DNA from: Sphingomonas cremea
GTDB lineage: Bacteria > Pseudomonadota > Alphaproteobacteria > Sphingomonadales > Sphingomonadaceae
Length of the DNA stretch: 64,000 nucleotides
Reading direction: 5' to 3'
Assembly (NCBI RefSeq): GCF_021502585.1
Contig: NZ_JAKFGM010000001.1
Coordinates: forward strand, 434,001-498,000
Part shown: positions 8,147-15,733 of the stretch, piece by piece
Position numbering within the stretch: the first letter of the stretch is position 1
Layout of the letters: every line of letters begins with the position of its first letter
Position numbers and translations under genes: made by a program
The notes under the pieces: generated by a model
What the model was told of the DNA's origin: nothing
The model's input: only the letters and a program-made list of their open reading frames with translations
Databases searched by the model: none

Positions 8147-9776
8147 GGGCTTTGCCTCGTTCATTTTTTCGCTGACCGCCTTCCTCTACATCACCAGCTT
8201 CGACCAACAGGTTGTCGCATCGATCGTGGCTGGCGCGTTCTGCCTGCTGGTCAGCTATATTGCCTCAGAACGGCCCAACAGCGAGAGCGCGCGCGCCCTG
8301 GCCGCTCTGGGCGATCGCCTGTTGGCGGTCGAACAGGGTGACCTCACGAGTCCCACTCCCCGGATTGTCCGCGATTGCATGCCCAAGCTGGCGACGGCAG
8401 TCGATAGCCTGTTCGCGGAGGTTCGTGCCTCGATCGAGAATGCCCATGCGCTGGGCATGTACGATCCGGTGACTTCATTGCCGAACCGGCTTCATTTCCG
8501 GGCGGAGGCGGATAAGCTGCTGGCAGCCCGCGCGTCCGAGACAAAGGCCGCGATGCTGTTCGTCGATCTCGACCGGTTCAAGAACGTGAACGACAGCTTG
8601 GGTCACGCACGCGGTGACCAATTGTTGATCATGGTCGCCAACCGCCTTCGCGTAGTCGTTACGGCGGAGTTGGGAGAAGCTCCGGTCAAACGTCCGTTGC
8701 TGGCCCGCCTTGCTGGTGACGAATTCACTATCTTCTTTCCCGAAATTGAGGAGGCTTCGGACGCCGAGCGCGTTGCTCGCCGCATTGCCCTCGCCATTTC
8801 AGAACCATTCGAGCTTCACGGTCACAGCATCGACATTGGGGCCTCGATCGGTGTCGCAATCTGTCCCGACCATGGCACGGCGATCGAAGGACTGATGCGT
8901 GCGGCCGATATCGCCATGTATCGCGCCAAGAACAACGGCGGCGGCCGCTACTGCCTGTTCAGCGAAGAATTGGCTGCCGAGCACCAGCGCAAGATCGATA
9001 CGGAAAGTGCGCTTAGTGAGGCTGTTCAGCGCGGGGAATTCCTGTTGGCGCTGCAGCCTCAGCTAAGCTTCGTCACTGGTGAGGTTAGCGGCGCGGAGGC
9101 ATTGCTGCGCTGGAACCATCCGCGCGAGGGCATGCGCATGCCCGCGACGTTCATCCCGATCGCCGAGCAAACCGGAATTATCGCCGATATCGGCGATTGG
9201 GTGGTTGCCGAAGTCGCATCGATGCTTGCCGAATGGCATGCCAGTGGAGTCAAGCGCAGGCTGGCCTTCAATGTCAGTCCGCGCCAGCTCGACCGGGCCG
9301 ATTTTTTTCAGCGCCTGCGGGCAACCTTCAACGAGGCGGGGGTCCCGCTCTCGATGGTCGAATTGGAATTCACCGAGTCTGCGGCAATGGAATGCTCCGC
9401 AGTGGTATTGGGTGAAATCGCCGCGCTTCGTAGCGATGGAGCATCGATCGCCATCGACGATTTCGGGACCGGCTATTCCAACATCTCGAGACTGCGCGCG
9501 ATGCCGCTCGACCGGGTCAAGCTCGACCCGTCGCTGATCGCCGATATCGAAACCAGCGAGAAAGCGCGCGTCGTCGTCCAAGCCGTTGTCCAGCTGATCA
9601 AGGGCGTGGGTGCGGAAATCGTCGCGGAGGCGGTCGAGACAGTCGCACAGGCGGACATCCTCCGTGCCATGGGTTGCGACACGGTCCAGGGCTTTGTCTT
9701 CGCCCACCCGATGTTCGAGGAAGAATATCTCAACTGGACGCGCAACGCCGACCGCGGCTCGCGCAGCGTCGCCTAA
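8133..9776 (+). CDS. Membrane GGDEF-EAL cyclic-di-GMP protein
   Basis: Probable cyclic-di-GMP turnover enzyme. Two hydrophobic helices (about residues 5-47) are followed by a HAMP-length linker (EQGDL region), a GGDEF domain (about 110-275) and an EAL domain (about 290-535). The cyclase signature is RLAGDEF, with Ala replacing the first Gly. The EAL half keeps EALLRW, NVSPRQ, LEFTES, IDDFGTGYS, the KLD lysine and EAVET, so phosphodiesterase activity is expected. TTG at 8133 is the only ordinary start in the open stretch; an ATT at 8085 with AAGGGG seven nt upstream is an attractive alternative adding 16 residues. The TAA overlaps the dapE stop on the other strand. Confidence 0.92.
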   Translation: MSGVAGFASFIFSLTAFLYITSFDQQVVASIVAGAFCLLVSYIASERPNSESARALAALGDRLLAVEQGDLTSPTPRIVRDCMPKLATAVDSLFAEVRASIENAHALGMYDPVTSLPNRLHFRAEADKLLAARASETKAAMLFVDLDRFKNVNDSLGHARGDQLLIMVANRLRVVVTAELGEAPVKRPLLARLAGDEFTIFFPEIEEASDAERVARRIALAISEPFELHGHSIDIGASIGVAICPDHGTAIEGLMRAADIAMYRAKNNGGGRYCLFSEELAAEHQRKIDTESALSEAVQRGEFLLALQPQLSFVTGEVSGAEALLRWNHPREGMRMPATFIPIAEQTGIIADIGDWVVAEVASMLAEWHASGVKRRLAFNVSPRQLDRADFFQRLRATFNEAGVPLSMVELEFTESAAMECSAVVLGEIAALRSDGASIAIDDFGTGYSNISRLRAMPLDRVKLDPSLIADIETSEKARVVVQAVVQLIKGVGAEIVAEAVETVAQADILRAMGCDTVQGFVFAHPMFEEEYLNWTRNADRGSRSVA

Positions 9777-10903
9777 CCGAACACCTTTTCGATGACTCGG
9801 CTATAGATCCGGCTGAGCGCGTAAATATCCTCGACGGCCGTATGCTCGCCAACCTTGTGCATGCTCGCATTGGTCAGGCCGAAGTCGACGACCGGGCATA
9901 GCTGGATCAGGAAGCGACCATCGGATGTTCCGCCGCTGGTGGATAGCCCCGGCTCGATTCCCGTCTCTTCCCGGATGGCCGAAACGATGATGTCGTAAAG
10001 TTCGCCCGGAGGAGTGAGGAACGCTTCACCCGAAATGCGCGCCCGGACTTCGGACCCGGGTGCCTCACGCTCTGCTATCTGCTCGACCAGCCGCACCAGG
10101 TCGGCGCCGCGCTGCAAATTGTTGAAGCGAATGTTGAGCTGGGCGGTTGCCGATGCTGGGATAACGTTGCTTGCCTGCGTGGGCGTCGAGACCGCAGTGA
10201 ACTCCAGATTCGACGGCGGGAACGCATCGGTGCCCTTGTCGAGGTGCAAGTCATTGAGCGCATCGACTACCCGTGCCAGCTTGGGCACGGGATTGTCGGC
10301 CCGATGCGGGTAGGCGACGTGACCCTGCGTGCCCGGCACATCGATCCACATATTGACCGATCCGCGCCGCCCGATCTTGATAGTGTCGCCCAGCTGGTCG
10401 ACCGACGTCGGCTCGCCGATCAGGATCATGTCCGGACGGATTTGCCGCTCTTTCAGCCAATCGATGATGCGAGGCGTGCCGTAAGTGGCATAGCCTTCCT
10501 CGTCGCCGGTAATCAGCAGCGACAGCGTACCTTTTTCCTGCGGTACCATGGCGGCCGCGGAGACAAAGGCGGCAATCGCGCTCTTCATGTCATTTGCGCC
10601 GCGCCCGATCAGCACGCCGTCTTCGATCACCGGTTCGAACGGATCGCTTGCCCAGCCGTCGCCTGGCGGCACCACGTCAAGGTGACCGGCGAAGCCGAAA
10701 TGGGGCCCGCCCGATCCCCGCATCGCCACCATATTTTCCGTCGGTCCGTCCGGCGCCTCACCCATCACCCAGCGATGCACTTCGAACCCGATGCCGCGGA
10801 GCGCGTTGTCGAGCAGGTCGAACACCTCGCCGCTGGCGGGAGTGATGCTTGGGCAAGCAATGAGCCGGGAGGCAAGCTCGACCGGATCGATAGACGAATT
10901 CAT
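9773..10903 (-). CDS. dapE: Succinyl-diaminopimelate desuccinylase
   Basis: Hydrolyses N-succinyl-LL-2,6-diaminopimelate to LL-DAP and succinate, the step before DapF in lysine and peptidoglycan precursor synthesis. The 376-aa M20 metallopeptidase-fold protein has the metal ligands in FAGHLDVVPPGDGW (His and Asp, about 73-78), GANDMKSA (Asp, about 110) and ITGDEEG (Glu-Glu, about 141), plus the dimerisation domain with QGHVAYPHRADNP. Gene stop TAG overlaps the GGDEF-EAL TAA (9773-9776). It is divergent from the cupin gene with only 26 bp between starts. Confidence 0.96.
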   Translation of the reverse strand: MNSSIDPVELASRLIACPSITPASGEVFDLLDNALRGIGFEVHRWVMGEAPDGPTENMVAMRGSGGPHFGFAGHLDVVPPGDGWASDPFEPVIEDGVLIGRGANDMKSAIAAFVSAAAMVPQEKGTLSLLITGDEEGYATYGTPRIIDWLKERQIRPDMILIGEPTSVDQLGDTIKIGRRGSVNMWIDVPGTQGHVAYPHRADNPVPKLARVVDALNDLHLDKGTDAFPPSNLEFTAVSTPTQASNVIPASATAQLNIRFNNLQRGADLVRLVEQIAEREAPGSEVRARISGEAFLTPPGELYDIIVSAIREETGIEPGLSTSGGTSDGRFLIQLCPVVDFGLTNASMHKVGEHTAVEDIYALSRIYSRVIEKVFG

Positions 10904-10929
10904 ACCGCTCGCGTAGCAACTGTATCGCC

Positions 10930-11391
10930 ATGCCGAAAGTCGATCTTGAGTCTATCTCTGCGTCCAATTCGACCGGTTACCCCGATCCGTTCCACAAGGA
11001 GGTGCAAGGACGATGGTGGAAGCGCATCGCTCCACTCGCAGGACTTACCGAACTCGGCGCAAGCCATGTGACTCTCGATCCGGGAGCATGGTCAAGTCAG
11101 CGGCATTGGCATGACGGCGAGGATGAAATGGTCATCATTCTTTCGGGAACAGCGGTGCTGGTCGAGGACGACGGCGAAACCGAGGTCAAGGCGGGCGATA
11201 TATTGGCATGGGCCAAGGGCAGCACCAATGGCCATCAACTCATCAATCGTTCGGACGAAGATTGCACGTTCGTCGCGATCAGCGCGGGTCCGCGCACAGG
11301 CGGCGGATACAGCGACATCGACATGATATTTACCGACGACAGCCGTTTTTGCCGGCGCGACGGTACGGAATATCCAAAGCCCGCACGCTAG
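10930..11391 (+). CDS. Cupin domain protein
   Basis: A 153-aa single-cupin protein. Cupin motif 1 is around residues 57-77 (RHWHDGEDEMVIILSG), with the HxH and Glu metal ligands, and motif 2 is around 95-112 (GDILAWAKGSTNGHQLIN), with the final His. Such proteins are often metal-dependent enzymes or sugar-binding sensors; the substrate is not predictable from sequence. It is transcribed away from dapE, and its TAG forms a shared CTAG with the convergent GST stop. Confidence 0.85.
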   Translation: MPKVDLESISASNSTGYPDPFHKEVQGRWWKRIAPLAGLTELGASHVTLDPGAWSSQRHWHDGEDEMVIILSGTAVLVEDDGETEVKAGDILAWAKGSTNGHQLINRSDEDCTFVAISAGPRTGGGYSDIDMIFTDDSRFCRRDGTEYPKPAR

Positions 11392-12053
11392 GCGGCCGGT
11401 GCCGCCTCATACTCCTCGATCACCCACGGCTCCTCCTGCGCAAGTTCGATCCATTCGACCACGTCGGCGCGGTGGAGGACTGCCTCCATATAGGTGGCGG
11501 CGAACGGCGGGATCCTGACGCCATAAGTGACGAAGCGGGTGACCACCGGGGCGAACATGATGTCGACCGCGCTCCAGTCGCCGAACAGATATTCGCCCGA
11601 TCCGCCGAAGCGAGCACGGGCCTGGGCCCAAAGGTTGAGAATCCGGTCGACCTCGCCCTCGACCTCGGCGGAAAGATCGACCGAGCCGAAATTCCGACGG
11701 ACATTGAATGGCAATTCCCGGCGCAGGGCCGCGAATCCCGAATGCATTTCGGCGGCCATCGAACGGGCCATGCCGCGGGCCGATTCGTCATCGGGCCAGA
11801 AACGCTCGCGACCGACACGGTCGGCGCAAAATTCGATGATCGCCAGGCTGTCCCAGACCACGCAATCCTCGTCCCACAGGATTGGAACCTTGCCGAGCGA
11901 CGGCGCGAACTCGTCGCCTTCGCGGCGTTTTTCCCATGCCTCGTCGAACAGCGGGACAACCAACTCTTCAAATTCGAACCCGGCGTGCTTCAACGCCAGC
12001 CAGCCGCGCATCGACCAGCTCGAATAGGCCCGGTTTCCGATAATCAACTTCAT
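11388..12053 (-). CDS. Glutathione S-transferase family protein
   Basis: A 221-aa GST-fold protein: an N-terminal thioredoxin-like half beginning MKLIIGNRAYSSWSMRGW, with the Ser-Ser pair in the catalytic-residue region, cis-Pro in LGKVPILWDED (about 77) and the glutathione-binding VWDSLAIIEF segment, followed by an all-helical C-terminal half. The substrate is unknown. Its ATG overlaps the engB stop (ATGA at 12050-12053), so it is the last gene of the rpmH-rnpA-yidD-yidC-engB transcript. Confidence 0.9.
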   Translation of the reverse strand: MKLIIGNRAYSSWSMRGWLALKHAGFEFEELVVPLFDEAWEKRREGDEFAPSLGKVPILWDEDCVVWDSLAIIEFCADRVGRERFWPDDESARGMARSMAAEMHSGFAALRRELPFNVRRNFGSVDLSAEVEGEVDRILNLWAQARARFGGSGEYLFGDWSAVDIMFAPVVTRFVTYGVRIPPFAATYMEAVLHRADVVEWIELAQEEPWVIEEYEAAPAA

Positions 12054-12688
12054 TGAAGAACTGCCTCCAGGATCGCGGTCCTCAACTCGGCGATGCCTTC
12101 ACCGGTTTCGCTGGAAGTCGGCAAAATGAGCGGATGCGCGGCCGGATGCTTGGCGGCTTCGGTACGAATGGCTTCGAACATCTTTGCCAGTTCGGTCGGC
12201 TTGATCTTGTCGGCCTTGGTCAGGACCAGGTGGTAACTGACCGCCGCATCGTCGAGCATGCCCATAATGTCGCGATCGACATCCTTGAGTCCGTGTCGTG
12301 CATCAACCAGCACCAGTGCCCGTTTGAGAACCTGCCGACCGCGCAGGAAGTCATTGATCAGGAAGCGCCAGCGCTTGACCATATCCCTTGGTGCTTCGGC
12401 GAATCCGTAGCCGGGCATGTCGACCATCCGGAAGACCAGGGGCCGTCCGACGTCGAAGTAATTGAGTTCCTGCGTCCGCCCCGGCGTGTTCGACGCGCGG
12501 GCCAGCTTGCTGCGATTCGTCACCGCGTTGATCAGCGAACTCTTGCCGACGTTGGAGCGGCCGGCAAAGGCGATCTCAGGCACGATCGGGTCGGGCAGGT
12601 GCTCGAGCTTCGGGGCCGACTTCAGAAAGTCGATCGGCCCCGAGAAGAGCTTCCGCGCACGTTCGCCAATGTCAGGCAGCTCGTCCAT
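12050..12688 (-). CDS. engB: Ribosome biogenesis GTPase EngB (YihA/YsxC)
   Basis: Essential small GTPase needed for assembly of the large ribosomal subunit. The 212-aa chain shows G1 AGRSNVGKSSLIN (about 41-53), G2 around the TPGRTQ loop, G3 DMPGYGFAEA (about 93), G4 TKAD (about 157-160) and G5 SSETGEG (about 191). It lies 7 nt after yidC and overlaps the GST gene by 4 nt. Confidence 0.97.
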   Translation of the reverse strand: MDELPDIGERARKLFSGPIDFLKSAPKLEHLPDPIVPEIAFAGRSNVGKSSLINAVTNRSKLARASNTPGRTQELNYFDVGRPLVFRMVDMPGYGFAEAPRDMVKRWRFLINDFLRGRQVLKRALVLVDARHGLKDVDRDIMGMLDDAAVSYHLVLTKADKIKPTELAKMFEAIRTEAAKHPAAHPLILPTSSETGEGIAELRTAILEAVLQ

Positions 12689-12695
12689 GCCGGTT

Positions 12696-14408
12696 CTAGG
12701 TCTTGACCGGGTGGGTATCGGACAGGTGCATGTCGTAGCGCTTGTACAGCCACGCCTGCTGTCCGATCGTCAAAAGGTTTGAGACCACCCAGTATAGCTG
12801 CAGCCCGGCCGCGAACGGAGCCATGACGAACATCAAGATCCACGGCATGAAACCGAAAATCTGCTGCTGAACCGGGTCCATCTGCTGCGGATTCAATTTG
12901 AACTGGATCCACATGGTAATGCCAAGCAGGATCGGCAGCACGCCGATTGCCAGGAATCCGGGCGGCGTGAAATTCAGGGCGCCGAACAGGTTGACCACGG
13001 TTGCCGGATCCGGCGCGCTCAAATCCTTGATCCACAGCGCGAACGGCTGGTGCCGCATTTCGACGCTGACCATGAGCACCTTGTAGAGCGCATAGAATAC
13101 CGGGATCTGAAGCAGGATCGGAAGGCAGCCTGCGGCGGGATTGATCTTCTCTTCCTGGTAAAGCTTCAGCATCTCCTGCTGGAGGCGCGGCTTGTCGTCC
13201 TTGTAGCGCTCCTGCAGCGCCTTCATCTTCGGCTGAACCTTGCGCATGCCAGCCATCGATCGAAACTGCTTGTCGGCGATCGGGAACATCAGCAGCCGGA
13301 CGATGAACGTCAGGCAGATGATGGCGACGCCGAAATTGCCGGTGGCGTGGAACAGCCATTGGAGAAGGCCGAATATCGGCCGCATGAACCATTCGAACCA
13401 GCCCCAGTCGATCGACTTCGACAGCTTGGCGATGCCCTGGTTTTCATAGCGGTCGAGAAGGCGCTTTTCCTTGGCGCCGGCGAACAGGCGGGTTTCGCTG
13501 GAGACCGCCTGGCCCGGGCCGACGGCGAACGACGTACCGGCATAATCGGCCTGATAGGCCCCAGCCGCGCTCTTCCGGAAACTGGCCTCTATCGGCGCGC
13601 CGTTCGCCGGGGCGAGCGCGGTCAGCCAATATTTGTCGGTGAAGCCGAGCCAGCCGCCGCGGCTGTCACGGGTGATTCCCGTCTTATTTTCGTCCAGCGT
13701 CTTCCAATCGACATCATAGTCCGCCTTGTCAGCCAGGAAGCCGATCGGACCCACATGGTTGGTCCAGGTCGACGGATCCTTGCTTTTCGACGAGCGGCTG
13801 GCGAGGCCATAGGTGCGCAGCGCAACCGCTCCGACGCCGGCATTCACGACACGCTGCTTCACGGTGAACAGATAGCCGTCGTCGACCGAGACAATCTGCT
13901 CGAACCGTTGACCGGTCGGGTTGGTCCAGCTGAGCGTCACGGGTTTGCCCGGCGTCAGTACGGGCGCGCTGGCGGTCCAAACATCATTGGCGTCCGGTGC
14001 GGCAACGCCCTGGCCGGTCCAACCGAACTGGGCGAAATAGCTGTCGCTGGCGCCTGCCGGCGACAGCAGCCGGACCGGCGGCGAATTCTTCGCAATAGTC
14101 TCCCGCTGGTTAAGCAGCACCAGATCGTCGAAGCGAGCGCCCTTGAGGTTGATCGACCCCTGAAGGCTGGGCGTCTGGATGCGGACGCGAGGTGTTTCAG
14201 TCAGGACAATCGCACGATCGCGGATCGCCGCCGGCGCGTCGGCAGCAGGCGTCGCCTGCGGCTGCGGGGCAGGACGGACCTTGCCGTTCTCGACCTGCTG
14301 GGTCTGCGGGCCGGCGGTCGGGAAGAATTTGTCGGACAAAAAGGTCCAGCCGATCAGCACCAGGGCACTCAGCACGATCGCGAGGAGCATGTTGCGGTTG
14401 TCGTTCAC
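12696..14408 (-). CDS. yidC: Membrane protein insertase YidC
   Basis: Inserts and folds inner-membrane proteins alone or with SecYEG. The 570-aa Gram-negative form has an N-terminal signal-anchor (about 7-25), a large periplasmic P1 domain (about 60-335) and a C-terminal five-helix 60KD_IMP domain (about 350-560), with the hydrophilic-groove Arg near KQFRSMAGMRKVQP and the RYKDDKPRLQQEMLKLYQ hairpin. It ends with a short basic tail. It follows yidD within the L34/RNase P operon. Confidence 0.98.
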   Translation of the reverse strand: MNDNRNMLLAIVLSALVLIGWTFLSDKFFPTAGPQTQQVENGKVRPAPQPQATPAADAPAAIRDRAIVLTETPRVRIQTPSLQGSINLKGARFDDLVLLNQRETIAKNSPPVRLLSPAGASDSYFAQFGWTGQGVAAPDANDVWTASAPVLTPGKPVTLSWTNPTGQRFEQIVSVDDGYLFTVKQRVVNAGVGAVALRTYGLASRSSKSKDPSTWTNHVGPIGFLADKADYDVDWKTLDENKTGITRDSRGGWLGFTDKYWLTALAPANGAPIEASFRKSAAGAYQADYAGTSFAVGPGQAVSSETRLFAGAKEKRLLDRYENQGIAKLSKSIDWGWFEWFMRPIFGLLQWLFHATGNFGVAIICLTFIVRLLMFPIADKQFRSMAGMRKVQPKMKALQERYKDDKPRLQQEMLKLYQEEKINPAAGCLPILLQIPVFYALYKVLMVSVEMRHQPFALWIKDLSAPDPATVVNLFGALNFTPPGFLAIGVLPILLGITMWIQFKLNPQQMDPVQQQIFGFMPWILMFVMAPFAAGLQLYWVVSNLLTIGQQAWLYKRYDMHLSDTHPVKT

Positions 14409-14430
14409 GGTAATCAGATTTCCTTGACTG

Positions 14431-14643
14431 TCAGGGGACCGGATCCGGGCCCTGTCCCCCCCAGGGATGGCAACGGCAGATTCGCTTTAGCGCGAGCCAG
14501 CCGCCTTTGGCCGCGCCATAGCGTTGAAGTGCGGTGATCGCATAGGCCGAACAACTCGGCTGATAACGACAGCTGGGCGGAAGAATCTTGCTCGGGCCCA
14601 ATTGCCAGCCGCGAGTCAGCAGGATCAGGCCCTTGGCAATCAC
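14431..14643 (-). CDS. yidD: Membrane protein insertion efficiency factor YidD
   Basis: A 70-aa YidD protein, a membrane-associated helper of YidC-dependent insertion. The family signature is intact: [19 protein letters not shown] with three cysteines in total, and [15 protein letters not shown] at the C-terminus. Start ATG at 14643 overlaps the rnpA stop (ATGA). A frame beginning at 14653 is a shifted shadow and was not used. Confidence 0.95.
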   Translation of the reverse strand: MIAKGLILLTRGWQLGPSKILPPSCRYQPSCSAYAITALQRYGAAKGGWLALKRICRCHPWGGQGPDPVP

Positions 14644-14966
14644 GCCGAAGCAACTTTCTTGAGCGCGCGCTTCAGCTCTGTGGCGAGGCTGGCGTAGTCC
14701 CTCTCGATTCCGCCGGCACGGCCGATCAGCACATGATCGGCACCGGCAATACCCTTCTCGGGCAGGATTTCGCGGGCGAGGGCGCGAAAGCGGCGCTTCA
14801 TCCGGTTGCGAACGACCGCATTGCCGATCTTCTTCGTCACCGTGAAGCCGACGCGAATTGTCTCATCCCCGTCGTCGCGCGGTCGGACCAGCAAAACGAA
14901 TCCGGGCATGGGGGCGCGCTTGCCGCGGTTGGCGGCGAGAAAATCCGAGCGCTTGGTAAGCGTGAT
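14640..14966 (-). CDS. rnpA: RNase P protein component RnpA (start unresolved)
   Basis: Protein subunit of RNase P, which binds the 5' leader of pre-tRNA. The core is clear: [15 protein letters not shown], then [21 protein letters not shown] (RNR signature), ending with a [17 protein letters not shown] helix. The start is a problem. After the rpmH stop no ATG, GTG or TTG precedes the conserved TKRSDF strand; ATC at 14966, overlapping the rpmH TAA, is the nearest candidate and is used here. The same frame is open through all of rpmH to ATG 15107 (155 aa) and on to ATG 15182. The product is certain; the N-terminus is not. The next Met lies inside the fold and would delete its first helix. Confidence 0.9.
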   Translation of the reverse strand: MTLTKRSDFLAANRGKRAPMPGFVLLVRPRDDGDETIRVGFTVTKKIGNAVVRNRMKRRFRALAREILPEKGIAGADHVLIGRAGGIERDYASLATELKRALKKVASA

Positions 14967-15100
14967 TAGGCGCTGAGCTTCTTGCGGCCGCGGGCGCGAC
15001 GCGCGTTCAGCACCTTGCGGCCGCCGACCGTCGCCATGCGGCTGCGGAACCCGTGCCGCCGCTTGCGGACCAGATTGCTCGGCTGGAAAGTGCGCTTCAT
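14966..15100 (-). CDS. rpmH: 50S ribosomal protein L34
   Basis: A 44-aa, very basic ribosomal protein, too short for most ORF cut-offs: it begins [19 protein letters not shown], has the L34 centre [20 protein letters not shown] and ends KKLSA. The Shine-Dalgarno GAAGG (15109-15113) sits 8 nt before ATG 15100. An out-of-phase ATG at 15107 opens the overlapping rnpA frame, only 7 nt upstream. First gene of the rpmH-rnpA-yidD-yidC-engB-GST operon. Confidence 0.97.
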   Translation of the reverse strand: MKRTFQPSNLVRKRRHGFRSRMATVGGRKVLNARRARGRKKLSA

Positions 15101-15125
15101 CGCTCATGCCTTCAAATATCGAATG

Positions 15126-15147
15126 AAAAAGGGCCGCCGAAGCGGCC
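15126..15147 (-). terminator. TTCG-loop intrinsic terminator in the rpmH leader
   Basis: On the minus strand GGCCGC-TTCG-GCGGCC (15147-15132) is followed directly by C and five T (15126-15130), a textbook intrinsic terminator. It lies between the end of the PGPGG membrane gene and rpmH, with the T-run only about 26 nt before the rpmH ATG. It may simply end the upstream gene. If the promoter at 15161-15189 is used, it sits in the rpmH leader and could work as an attenuator. Confidence 0.75.
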
Positions 15148-15160
15148 GATGTCGAGGGCG

Positions 15161-15189
15161 CCGATAGTCGGAGAGGGCCCATAAGTCAA
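15161..15189 (-). promoter_or_regulatory. Candidate rpmH operon promoter
   Basis: On the minus strand TTGACT (15189-15184), a 17-nt spacer and TATCGG (15166-15161) resemble a sigma-70 promoter. It starts at the very base after the stop of the upstream gene. Predicted transcription would begin near 15154, just before the terminator hairpin at 15132-15147. Called by eye. Confidence 0.45.
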
Positions 15190-15594
15190 TTAGCGTTCAG
15201 GGTCGCCCGGCAATTCGGGCGCACGAGCCGGCGGACCCGGAATGGCCGAGGCAATCGGGCCTTCGTTCATTTCATCAGCGGGCGGCGTACAGCCCAGTTC
15301 CTCGCGTTCCTTGCGTAGGGCTTCACGCCGCTTGGCGCTGCGGCGTCTGAGGCCCCAGTCTGCCCAGCGACCGACCTTTGGCTGCCAGCGCTTGAAATGG
15401 ACGTAGCGGCGCTTGGCCCACATGCTGGTCCTCAAGACCAGCGCCAGGCCGATGGCGAAAACGAATATGCCTCCTGGCCCTGGGAGCACGCCGGCAAGCG
15501 GAGAGACGATCATCAGGATCATCCCAAGGGCAAACATTCCCCACTCAACCCAGGGCTGGTCCACGAAGGAGCGCCATTGCTCGCGTTTCCACAT
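15190..15594 (-). CDS. Small membrane protein, PGPGW-like
   Basis: A 134-aa protein from ATG 15594 (MWKREQWRSFVDQPW). One hairpin of two hydrophobic segments (about 18-58) surrounds the motif LPGPGGIFVFAIGLAL, similar to the PGPGW family of putative transmembrane proteins. A basic segment (KRRYVHFKRWQPKVGRW) and a charged, Pro-rich cytoplasmic tail follow. The frame continues upstream to 15753, but that part runs antisense to the comM start and looks non-coding. Function unknown; it may be cotranscribed with rpmH or end at the hairpin behind it. Confidence 0.65.
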   Translation of the reverse strand: MWKREQWRSFVDQPWVEWGMFALGMILMIVSPLAGVLPGPGGIFVFAIGLALVLRTSMWAKRRYVHFKRWQPKVGRWADWGLRRRSAKRREALRKEREELGCTPPADEMNEGPIASAIPGPPARAPELPGDPER

Positions 15595-15733
15595 TCGTGC
15601 CCATGTGGGCAGGGGTTCGTCGCTCGGCAAGAGGGCGCTTGCCTGTCGTTTCGGAAGCGGTCTAATCACGAGTTGCCGAGCCAGGAGGACGTTTGCGTCA
15701 ATATTGTCGGGGTGTAGCGGGGGACGGCCGCTA

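Noticed and set aside
9063-9707. 214-aa minus-strand frame opposite the EAL domain
   Set aside because: Antisense of a strongly conserved coding region, with no ribosome-binding site or family similarity.
13050-14537. 495-aa open frame on the plus strand opposite yidC
   Set aside because: Antisense mirror of a well-conserved gene in high-GC DNA; the peptide is Arg/His/Gly-rich and has no recognisable domain.
15413-15733. 107-residue N-terminal extension of ComM
   Set aside because: Non-conserved, antisense to the PGPGG membrane gene; the family start MVATVATVAYLGLEA is at 15734.
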